Translations under genes and position numbers: made by a program
Part shown: positions 32,130 to 38,598 of the stretch, in pieces
Position numbering within the stretch: the first letter of the stretch is position 1
How the letters are laid out: each line of letters begins with the position of its first letter
Assembly: GCA_022511485.1 (NCBI GenBank)
Contig: JAFLUJ010000002.1
Coordinates: 1 to 42,277, forward strand
From: Oscillospiraceae bacterium
GTDB taxonomy: Bacteria > Bacillota > Clostridia > Oscillospirales > Ruminococcaceae
Reading direction: 5' to 3'
Length of the DNA: 42,277 nt
Notes under the pieces: generated by a model
Databases searched by the model: none
Told to the model about the DNA's origin: nothing
What the model saw: only the letters and a program-made list of their open reading frames with translations

Positions 32130-34363
32130 AAGAGGTTCTTATAATAACCGCGGAAATGAGCCTCTGCGGCTCAGCGGCATTTCTGCTGTATCTGCTGACC
32201 GTCCATTCCTCTCACAGACACCTTAGCTCCGGGGCAAGGTTTGTCTTTCTGAAAGCTGCTGCGCTGCTCTTTGTGCTGCCGGTTTCAAAGCTGCTCTCGC
32301 CGCTGTTTTCCCTGACCGGGAGATCAGCGCCTGCCGCCCCTGACGCGCCAGCCTATATTGTCCCGCCACAGTTTGCTGTGCCCGATGTCACTGTTCAGAA
32401 CATCCTCCCGCCTGCTGCGCCTACGCCGCCTGCCGCCCCTGATGTTCCCGATGTTATCAGGACTGCTGCAAACAGTATCGACATTCCGGCGGTTCTGGCT
32501 GTTATATGGATAACAGGCGTTGCGGTGATATTCATATGGCGGATTATATGCCGTCTGCGTTTCGAGCATAATATCAGACCCATTCTCCTTCCGGCGGATG
32601 ATGACATCATGTCGGTATATGTCCGCTGCTGCGAAAGCATGGGCGTCTCCCGCACCATACCGGTCTATATCTGCGAAAAGGTCTGTACTCCGATGATAGT
32701 AGGCGCAGTCAGACCGAAGATTATCCTCCCAAAGAAAGATATATCCCCAAAGAGCCTTGGATTTGTCTTCCGCCATGAGCTTACCCATTATCAGCGCAGG
32801 GACATTTTCGCCAAGATGTTTGTCTCCCTTGTAACGATGCTTCACTGGTTCAATCCATTGGTGTACGTCTTTGACCGGGAGTTTATCTCCGTGCTTGAGC
32901 TGTCCTGCGACGAAAGAGCAGGACGCGGACTTGACCACGACGGGCGCAAGGATTACTGCATGGCTATTTTAGAGACCGTCCCGGTTAAGAGGACTTCCAA
33001 CGTCGGGCTTATTTTCGGCACGTCCGGAAAGAAAAAATTAAAGCAGAGACTGGACAATATACTGAATTTCAGGAAAATGCGGACGTCACAGAAGATAGCA
33101 GCCGCCATTGCCGCAGTCCTTATCATCGGAGCGTCCTGTGTGATCGTTGCGATGTTTATACCTATCGACAGAACTGAACGGGACGATCTGTCCCCCATCG
33201 GAATATCGGATGAGACTGACGTGTCGGATTATTCCAATAATCTGGATACCTCAGAGAATGATAACAGCGTCCCGGATGATACCGTCTCCGATAAAACCGA
33301 TGACGAACTAACTCCGGACACAACAGGTGGGCAAGCCCAGACCACGACCGAACAAACTCAGGACACCACTGACGAACAGTCACTGCCAGCCGGCTACACG
33401 CTTAATCAGATAATGACAGGGACAGGTCATCTTCTTGACAGCGGCGGAACGGGCAGCATTGAGGGTATAGAAGACACCACAGTGCTTGTAAGCTTTGCTC
33501 TGCCGGAGGACTGGACATTCAACGGGTCCAGCGTTGCTAACGTTGGAGACACAAAGGTCTTTGAGATCGGCAGAGCTTACCCCACAGAGGAATATACTCC
33601 TGAAAAGGTGGGTTATTTCGGCGCGGATACGGTATTCCCTGCGGTCATCGAAAGCAATAATGCCGGTCACAGAGTTACTGTCTATAGTCAGGAGCTAAGC
33701 GATTCCGGGCTGTACGACTACAAGGAACACAGCAGCGCACTGCTTTCCACCGGAGATTATGATACATATGAATATATCGTTTCAAGAAACGGCTGGTCAA
33801 CATGGGTCATCTTTGTTGTAAACGAGTATTTCAGCGAGGATATTGTAGAAACGGTGCTGCGGTCGGCGAATATAACCACAGTAGAGCAGCTTCCGGCGGA
33901 GCTTGAAAGGGACATCACATATCTTCTGGACGGATTTATCCTGACCCAGGACTTTCTCTTTACCGAGCCGCCATCTTCCGGCAATGAGACCGCGGAGTAT
34001 AATGGCAGAGAATACTATAAAATAATCGACGAAAAATACGACACATGGGATGAATGGTCTGCACTGTTTTACAGCATATATACCGATGAATTTGCAAATG
34101 GTCTGCTGAACAATTTTGACACAGTGGTCAATATAAACGGCGAGACCTATTCCAACGGCGGAAGCAGGGGCGATGATACTGACAATGACTATGATTACAC
34201 GGTTATCTTTGCCAATGACAACGAGATAATGGTGGATATGACAAGAGGCTATCATCCTCAGGGAGACGAAAACTCCTTCATGGTGGACAGACTTGTCATT
34301 GTCAGAACGGACAGCGGGTGGAGAATTGAACTCTGCAACGGCTGGAAAGGTCAGGCAGAATAA
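32126..34363 (+). CDS. BlaR1/MecR1-type M56 membrane metallopeptidase with unusual sensor domain
   Basis: 745 residues from ATG 32126, chosen for the ATGA overlap with the repressor. N-terminal membrane helices flank a cytoplasmic zinc protease: H217-E-L-T-H221 (RHELTHYQRRD) and a later SCDERAGRG. Another helix (about 327-347) leads to an Asp/Thr/Gln-rich linker (about 360-425) and an extracellular region. That region lacks penicillin-binding motifs. Its last 150 residues (from about GFILTQDFLFTEPP) resemble IseA-type inhibitors of cell-wall DL-endopeptidases. It probably senses a wall-related signal and triggers cleavage of the repressor. Confidence 0.87.
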   Translation: MKEVLIITAEMSLCGSAAFLLYLLTVHSSHRHLSSGARFVFLKAAALLFVLPVSKLLSPLFSLTGRSAPAAPDAPAYIVPPQFAVPDVTVQNILPPAAPTPPAAPDVPDVIRTAANSIDIPAVLAVIWITGVAVIFIWRIICRLRFEHNIRPILLPADDDIMSVYVRCCESMGVSRTIPVYICEKVCTPMIVGAVRPKIILPKKDISPKSLGFVFRHELTHYQRRDIFAKMFVSLVTMLHWFNPLVYVFDREFISVLELSCDERAGRGLDHDGRKDYCMAILETVPVKRTSNVGLIFGTSGKKKLKQRLDNILNFRKMRTSQKIAAAIAAVLIIGASCVIVAMFIPIDRTERDDLSPIGISDETDVSDYSNNLDTSENDNSVPDDTVSDKTDDELTPDTTGGQAQTTTEQTQDTTDEQSLPAGYTLNQIMTGTGHLLDSGGTGSIEGIEDTTVLVSFALPEDWTFNGSSVANVGDTKVFEIGRAYPTEEYTPEKVGYFGADTVFPAVIESNNAGHRVTVYSQELSDSGLYDYKEHSSALLSTGDYDTYEYIVSRNGWSTWVIFVVNEYFSEDIVETVLRSANITTVEQLPAELERDITYLLDGFILTQDFLFTEPPSSGNETAEYNGREYYKIIDEKYDTWDEWSALFYSIYTDEFANGLLNNFDTVVNINGETYSNGGSRGDDTDNDYDYTVIFANDNEIMVDMTRGYHPQGDENSFMVDRLVIVRTDSGWRIELCNGWKGQAE

Positions 34364-34373
34364 TGCAATAAAA

Positions 34374-34403
34374 GCGGACGGTTTTTAAGCCGTCCGTATT
34401 TTT
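34374..34403. terminator. Terminator between the M56 gene and the radical SAM gene
   Basis: CGGACGG (34375-34381) and CCGTCCG (34390-34396) followed by TATTTTTG. It lies between convergent genes. Confidence 0.85.
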
Positions 34404-34406
34404 GTA

Positions 34407-35345
34407 TTACGCTCTCTGTCCTTGTATAGTGCTGCGTCTCCTTAGCTCCTTGTCAATGCCGTTAAGGACGGCTCGCTTATCCCTGCTCCATAAGGGAGCG
34501 ATAAGGGACTTCCATGCTCCGTCCCCGGTAAGACGTTCGATAAGCACATCCGTCGGAAGCAGTTCAAGCTGATCGCAGACAAGCTCGATGTATTCCTCCA
34601 GCTCCATTGCCCGGAATTCTCCCGGTTGATACTGCTCCGCAAGGGGCGTCCCCTCTATAATATGGAGAAGATGTATCTTTATCCCATGTATGCCAAGCTC
34701 ACCGACCCTGCGGACAGTTTCAAGCATCATCTCCCGGGTCTCCCCCGGAAGTCCGTTGATGATATGGACGCAGACATTTATCCCCCGGTCTTTCAGCATA
34801 TGGAATCCCCGGAGAAAATCCTCATAGGTGTGACACCGGTTTATTTTTTCTGCGGTGACATCGTGGACGGTCTGCAAACCCAGCTCTACAGAAAGGTATG
34901 TCCGCTTGGAAAGCTCTCCAAGATAGTCGGCAGTTTCCGGGGAAATACAGTCGGGGCGTGTGGAAATTGCCAGACCCACAACATTTTCAAAGGAAAGAGC
35001 CTCCTCGAAAAGAGCTTTCAGCCGGGGCAGGGGAGCGTAGGTGTTGGTGTTCGCCTGAAAATATGGGATGTACCGGACATCCTTTCCCCATTTTGCTTCA
35101 AGGAGCTTTTTGCCCTCTGAAAACTGCTCCGGTATGCTTAAAAGAGGACTTCCCGCAAAGTCTCCGCTTCCTGAGGCAGAGCAGTAGATGCAGCCTCCCG
35201 TCCCCTTTGTGCCGTCTATGTTGGGACAGGTAAATCCACCGTTGAGACTTATCTTGACGGTTTTTGCGCCGAAGCGTTTTTTCAGATAGTCCCCCATCTG
35301 GTTGTATCTTTTACCTGTTTCCGGGTCGGGGAGAGTAAATTTCAT
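34407..35345 (-). CDS. Radical SAM protein of the TIGR01212/YtqA (YhcC) family
   Basis: 312 residues. The iron-sulfur cluster cysteines are C40, C52 and C55, the wide CX11CX2C spacing of this family (CPNIDGTKGTGGCIYC). GLAISTRPDCI and ELGLQTVHDVTAEKINRCHTYEDF are further family motifs. The reaction is not established; related proteins are thought to modify RNA or protein. AAGGAGG precedes the ATG. It lies downstream of rpsR behind a terminator, so is probably transcribed mostly on its own. Confidence 0.9.
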   Translation of the reverse strand: MKFTLPDPETGKRYNQMGDYLKKRFGAKTVKISLNGGFTCPNIDGTKGTGGCIYCSASGSGDFAGSPLLSIPEQFSEGKKLLEAKWGKDVRYIPYFQANTNTYAPLPRLKALFEEALSFENVVGLAISTRPDCISPETADYLGELSKRTYLSVELGLQTVHDVTAEKINRCHTYEDFLRGFHMLKDRGINVCVHIINGLPGETREMMLETVRRVGELGIHGIKIHLLHIIEGTPLAEQYQPGEFRAMELEEYIELVCDQLELLPTDVLIERLTGDGAWKSLIAPLWSRDKRAVLNGIDKELRRRSTIQGQRA

Positions 35346-35360
35346 AGGGATACCTCCTTA

Positions 35361-35406
35361 AATAAAAACAGCGGCAAGGCAATATTTATTGCTTAGCCGC
35401 CGTTTT
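35361..35406. terminator. Terminator of the rpsF-ssb-rpsR operon
   Basis: GCGGCAAGGCAATA / TATTGCTTAGCCGC with a TT centre; the minus strand continues into TTTTTATT. Confidence 0.8.
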
Positions 35407-35412
35407 TAAATC

Positions 35413-35500
35413 GCCCCCTGGACGGGGGGCTTAATAAACTGAATTATTTGTGTCAATTAACCGTGGGGGTCGATAATCGTGCAGGGCGTCGCCTTGCTTA
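35413..35500 (+). repeat. Family B repeat, degenerate forward copy at the rpsR 3' end
   Basis: GCCCCCTGGACGGGGGGC followed by CTTAATAAACTGAATTATTT aligns with the copy at 42090. The second half (CGTGGGGGTC...GCAGGGCGTCGCC) is diverged and lacks the full GCGGGGGCTTCC core. Confidence 0.65.
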
Positions 35501-35749
35501 ATCTGCAACGTAAGGCAGAAGAGCGATATATCTTGCACGCTTGATAGCAACTGTGAGCTCTCTCTGATGATAAGCGCAAGTGCCGGTCACACGTCTGGGG
35601 AGGATCTTAGCTCTCTCAGTCATGCACTTTTTAAGTCTTGCAACATCCTTGTAATCGATCTTTTCTACTCTGTCAGCGCAGAACATACAAACCTTTTTAC
35701 GGGTTCTCTTTGCGCCTCTCGGAGCTTTTTCCTTTATATCCTTTTCCAT
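35498..35749 (-). CDS. rpsR: Small-subunit ribosomal protein S18
   Basis: 83 residues. Shows [64 protein letters not shown], which is the conserved S18 core binding 16S rRNA with S6; the cysteine-containing N-terminus is typical of many Firmicutes. Last gene of rpsF-ssb-rpsR. Confidence 0.98.
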   Translation of the reverse strand: MEKDIKEKAPRGAKRTRKKVCMFCADRVEKIDYKDVARLKKCMTERAKILPRRVTGTCAYHQRELTVAIKRARYIALLPYVAD

Positions 35750-35786
35750 TATGAAACCTCCTTAAAGTATAGTTGTTTTCCGCGGA

Positions 35787-36296
35787 TCAGAACGGCAGAT
35801 CGCCGTCGCCAATTACCTCTTCAAAGTCACCCAGATCTCCGAAAGAAACAGCAGGTGCAGGAGCGTTCTGCTGTGGCGCTGCATACTGCTGAGCCGGCTG
35901 CTGACCATACTGCTGATTTGAATAACCGCCGCCCATTCCGCCGCCTTGTGACGAAGACTTTGTTTCCCCGAAGGAAACATTTTCAGCTACGACCTCGCAG
36001 GTGTAGTGTTTTACATCCGGGTGGTTGCGGTCATCGTAAGAGCCTGTCCTGAGATTTCCCTCAACAAGGATAAGCTTTCCCTTGTTAAAGTATCTGGAGA
36101 CAAATTCTGCTGTCTGACGCCATGCTACCACTGTAATAAAGTCAGTACGGCGTTCATTTGTGGTCTGGTTATTAGGACCGTCCACAGCGACAGTGAAACG
36201 GCAGGTAGAAATACCGCTCTGGGTCTGTCTCAGCTCAGGATCGGCAGTAAGCCTGCCCATAAGGATCACCTTATTTATTGCACAAGCATTCAGCAT
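35787..36296 (-). CDS. ssb: Single-stranded DNA-binding protein
   Basis: 169 residues. The OB fold (about 1-110) starts NKVILMGRLTADPELRQTQSG. A Gly/Gln/Pro-rich linker follows (SNQQYGQQPAQQYAAPQQN), and the acidic tip GDGDLPF is the protein-recruiting tail. It coats single-stranded DNA in replication, repair and recombination. It lies between rpsF and rpsR, the common arrangement. Confidence 0.98.
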   Translation of the reverse strand: MLNACAINKVILMGRLTADPELRQTQSGISTCRFTVAVDGPNNQTTNERRTDFITVVAWRQTAEFVSRYFNKGKLILVEGNLRTGSYDDRNHPDVKHYTCEVVAENVSFGETKSSSQGGGMGGGYSNQQYGQQPAQQYAAPQQNAPAPAVSFGDLGDFEEVIGDGDLPF

Positions 36297-36320
36297 ATTG
36301 GTACAGTCTCCTTTCAGGTC

Positions 36321-36611
36321 TTACTTGACAGTGGTAAGTGAACGCATAACGCCATCAGTGATCTTGAACACACGGTCAAGCTCAGCAGGGAAATCGGGCT
36401 TGCTCTCAAAAGTGTAAAGAACATAGTAGCCCTCTGACTCGTAATTGATGTCGTAAGCCAGCTTTCTCTTGCCCCATTCGTTGACAGATTCCATTGTGCC
36501 GTTAGCCTCGATCAGAGCCTTGAACTTTTCGGTAAGAGCCTTTACTCCGTCCTCACCGTTTTTCAGGCTGAAAACCGCCATGGTTTCATAAGTTTCCTTT
36601 AATTTAGCCAT
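36321..36611 (-). CDS. rpsF: Small-subunit ribosomal protein S6
   Basis: 96 residues. YETMAVFSLKNGEDGVKALTEKF, WGKRKLAYDINYESEGYYVLYTFESKP and a short C-terminal end match S6. It pairs with S18 on the 30S platform. GAGGAGG lies just upstream of the ATG. First gene of the operon, with a strong promoter and a possible autoregulatory hairpin in the leader. Confidence 0.97.
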   Translation of the reverse strand: MAKLKETYETMAVFSLKNGEDGVKALTEKFKALIEANGTMESVNEWGKRKLAYDINYESEGYYVLYTFESKPDFPAELDRVFKITDGVMRSLTTVK

Positions 36612-36635
36612 TTTAAAACACCTCCTCTTGGATTA

Positions 36636-36657
36636 CGTCCGTGACGATACGCGGACG
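36636..36657 (-). promoter_or_regulatory. Leader hairpin of rpsF (possible S6:S18 autoregulatory site)
   Basis: CGTCCG (36636-36641) and CGGACG (36652-36657) form a hairpin between promoter and ribosome site. S6:S18 complexes bind rpsF leaders in many bacteria; the known loop motif is not clearly recognised here, so this is tentative. Confidence 0.4.
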
Positions 36658-36671
36658 AGGATACGCTATTT

Positions 36672-36700
36672 ATTATATCATTTCCGGATTGGTTTGTCAA
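36672..36700 (-). promoter_or_regulatory. Promoter of rpsF-ssb-rpsR
   Basis: TTGACA (36700-36695), a 17-base spacer, and TATAAT (36677-36672): both hexamers perfect. Confidence 0.9.
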
Positions 36701-36749
36701 GGGTAAATTTTTGTGTAATATTAACAAAATTACGAAAATATCTGTTGAC

Positions 36750-36768
36750 TTCATTCTCCATTACTCAA
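36750..36768. repeat. Direct repeat, left copy, flanking the VbhA-like locus
   Basis: TTCATTCTCCATTACTCAA; the same 19 bases with one change occur at 37237-37255, and weaker similarity extends on both sides. Confidence 0.6.
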
Positions 36769-36854
36769 TGATATTAAGACGTTCAGATGTTAATTTTTGA
36801 GAATAGTGCATTTTTCAACCATGGGTATCAAAGCCGTATGATCGTCATAGGAAG

Positions 36855-36962
36855 TTATGAATGCTTCCAATATATCTTCTTTATTAATATATTTGTTTCC
36901 TCGTAACAATAAAGAGACTGATATGATGTATACACCTCATATTTTGAAAAATCAGATGCCAT
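36855..36962 (-). pseudogene. Apparent Fic-toxin remnant after the VbhA-like antitoxin
   Basis: An ATG begins one base after the antitoxin stop, the normal spacing of an antitoxin-toxin pair. The 35-codon frame contains SLYCYEETNILIKK, which resembles the start of many Fic proteins (YCYPGTNVLxNK). A neighbouring frame continues INKEDILEAFITSYDD as if a frameshift had occurred. The catalytic HPFxxGNGR motif is nowhere in the 230 bases that remain before the next gene, so no active Fic enzyme is encoded. Confidence 0.45.
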
Positions 36963-36963
36963 T

Positions 36964-37140
36964 TCAGCGCACCTTATACTTTTCGCAAATAATGGATACC
37001 GCTTCTTTTTTTGATATTTTTCCTTCCAGAACCTTATCAGCAAGCTGTAACGTGCTTTTAGACGGCTTCAACCCTTCAATCGCAAACGAAGCAAGGGCGC
37101 TTCTGCGCAAATTTTGATGCGAAATTTTGGACGAGTTCAT
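36964..37140 (-). CDS. VbhA-like Fic-inhibiting antitoxin
   Basis: 58 residues from ATG 37140 (GAAAGG ten bases upstream). SALASFAIEGLKPSKSTLQLADKVLEGKISKKEAV contains the inhibitory-helix motif (S/T)xxxE(G/N), here S-F-A-I-E-G. In the known Vbh pair this helix blocks the ATP site of the Fic enzyme and prevents AMPylation. It has a strong promoter of its own. The toxin behind it looks broken, so it could be a relic or could protect against an incoming Fic toxin. Confidence 0.75.
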   Translation of the reverse strand: MNSSKISHQNLRRSALASFAIEGLKPSKSTLQLADKVLEGKISKKEAVSIICEKYKVR

Positions 37141-37172
37141 ATAAAACAAACCTTTCGTATTATTTAATTTGT

Positions 37173-37201
37173 ATTATATCATGGATCAAAAAAAATATCA
37201 A
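37173..37201 (-). promoter_or_regulatory. Promoter of the VbhA-like antitoxin gene
   Basis: TTGATA (37201-37196), a 17-base spacer with eight T, and TATAAT (37178-37173). Confidence 0.8.
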
Positions 37202-37236
37202 GTGGCGGATATGATCATTTCAGAAGATATTTTGTT

Positions 37237-37255
37237 TTCATTCTCCATTACCCAA
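37237..37255. repeat. Direct repeat, right copy, flanking the VbhA-like locus
   Basis: TTCATTCTCCATTACCCAA, 18 of 19 identical to 36750-36768. Confidence 0.6.
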
Positions 37256-37426
37256 CATGTCAAGACCTTCAATAAGCTTGTTCCTGATTCTTTACATCTA
37301 AATAGTTGTATTTTTCTCAAAATGCATTTATTTATATGCAAATCCACCACTTTTTTTGAAAGAGTGCTATAATTAGATTGGTACTACCACAAACAGTGCT
37401 AATATCATTATAAAGGAGTTTTCCCC

Positions 37427-37702
37427 ATGTACGATACCATTTATAGCCTATACTACAATGACGATGCAAAAATTAATCAATATTTTTATTCCCACACCCT
37501 GAATGAAAACAATGAAAAGTGCCACAAGCTTATAAAGGAGCTTGAAAGCCGTCTTGACGAGGAATCCAAAACACTGCTTAAAGAATATACAGGCATACTT
37601 CCGGAAATAGAGGATGAAGAAAAACGCCGCGCCTTTCTCTGCGGTGTACAGACCGGTGCGCGGCTTATGATCGAAATTTTTACCGATGATCAGGACGGAT
37701 AA
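37427..37702 (+). CDS. Small hypothetical protein (DUF6809-like)
   Basis: 91 residues, helical and acidic: MYDTIYSLYYNDDAKINQYF, then KLIKELESRLDEESKTLLKEY, and near the end FLCGVQTGARLMIEIF. The length and pattern recall short DUF6809-type proteins common in Ruminococcus accessory DNA, but this is not certain. AAAGGAG lies upstream of the ATG, and TGCTATAAT at 37365-37373 is a likely extended -10. No function can be assigned. Confidence 0.7.
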   Translation: MYDTIYSLYYNDDAKINQYFYSHTLNENNEKCHKLIKELESRLDEESKTLLKEYTGILPEIEDEEKRRAFLCGVQTGARLMIEIFTDDQDG

Positions 37703-37707
37703 AACTC

Positions 37708-37737
37708 TTGACACTTTCATCTATCGTGTGATATAAT
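37708..37737 (+). promoter_or_regulatory. Promoter of the DUF3990-type pair
   Basis: TTGACA (37708-37713), an 18-base spacer, and TATAAT (37732-37737). Confidence 0.82.
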
Positions 37738-37766
37738 ATTATCAGATAGTACAAAGGATTGATAAC

Positions 37767-38354
37767 ATGACAGTTGATGAACTGCCTGACATCGTATATC
37801 ACGGAACAATGTCAGTACATAAAGAAAGCTTGATTGCAGGAATAGACATAAACAAGGGATATGCTTCTACAGATTTTGGTCAGGGATTTTATACTACAGG
37901 AAATTATGAGCAGGCTGTAAGTCTTGCTAATGATAGAGCAGAAACATATAACGAAAGACACGAACAGAGTGAGAAAACATATCCAATGATTATATCGTAT
38001 TCAGTAAACAAGCGTTTATTGTCTGCTTGCAAGGGGCTGTTCTTTGATACTCCGGATGATAAATGGAAAGAGTTTATTTATAATAATCGTGTGGGAAATG
38101 GCTTTGCTGTTTCAAGTTATCATAATATCAACAGGAAATATGATTTTGTTTACGGTTTTGTCGCTGATTCAAAGATTGTCGATATGACTAAAGAGGTAAG
38201 ATGGAAAAAGGCAACTTACGGAATGTTTGTCGATAACTTAAAGCCTTTGAAATACGGCTCTTACGATCAGTTGTCTTTTCATTCAGACAAGTCAGCAGCA
38301 GTTTTAAATATTTTGAAGATTGAAATAATAGATAAGGAGGTATCGTTACTATGA
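37767..38354 (+). CDS. DUF3990-family protein, probable ADP-ribosyltransferase-like toxin
   Basis: 195 residues. IVYHGTMSVHKESLIAGIDINKGYASTDFGQGFYTTGNYEQAVSLA carries the family hallmarks: a YHGT start, a DFGxGFYTT segment and a following QA helix. The H-Y-like layout has led the family to be placed with ADP-ribosyltransferases by others; activity here is inferred. A later YDFVYGFVADSKIVDM region is also typical. The gene overlaps the next by four bases (ATGA), as in toxin-antitoxin pairs. The product is probably cytoplasmic. Confidence 0.83.
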   Translation: MTVDELPDIVYHGTMSVHKESLIAGIDINKGYASTDFGQGFYTTGNYEQAVSLANDRAETYNERHEQSEKTYPMIISYSVNKRLLSACKGLFFDTPDDKWKEFIYNNRVGNGFAVSSYHNINRKYDFVYGFVADSKIVDMTKEVRWKKATYGMFVDNLKPLKYGSYDQLSFHSDKSAAVLNILKIEIIDKEVSLL

Positions 38355-38539
38355 ATAAGACTTTATTATATGTGGCTGATTCCATAAGCGAAATGTATAA
38401 CATAGATATGGAAGAGGCTCAAAGAATTGTGATGGATTCATGGTTTCCTAAAATATTGAATAAATTACCCGATTACGTTCAACATTACGATGCCGATTAT
38501 TGGGCAAAAGAGATCATGGATGATGTTGCTGTAAGATAA
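38351..38539 (+). CDS. Probable antitoxin partner of the DUF3990 protein (DUF3791-like)
   Basis: 62 residues: KTLLYVADSISEMYNIDMEEAQRIVMDS, then YDADYWAKEIMDD. Short helical proteins (DUF3791 type) commonly accompany DUF3990 genes. The start overlaps the toxin stop by four bases, and GGAGG sits about eight bases before the ATG. The order toxin then antitoxin is the reverse of the RelE-type module at 7.2 kb. Confidence 0.72.
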   Translation: MNKTLLYVADSISEMYNIDMEEAQRIVMDSWFPKILNKLPDYVQHYDADYWAKEIMDDVAVR

Positions 38540-38548
38540 GGTATCAAA

Positions 38549-38588
38549 TAACCCGCTGCCCTTTAATGAAAGAGCAGCGGGTTTTTGT
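38549..38588. terminator. Bidirectional terminator between the DUF3990 pair and mfd
   Basis: AACCCGCTGC (38550-38559) pairs with GCAGCGGGTT (38574-38583), followed by TTTGTG. Confidence 0.9.
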
Positions 38589-38598
38589 GTATAAAAGC

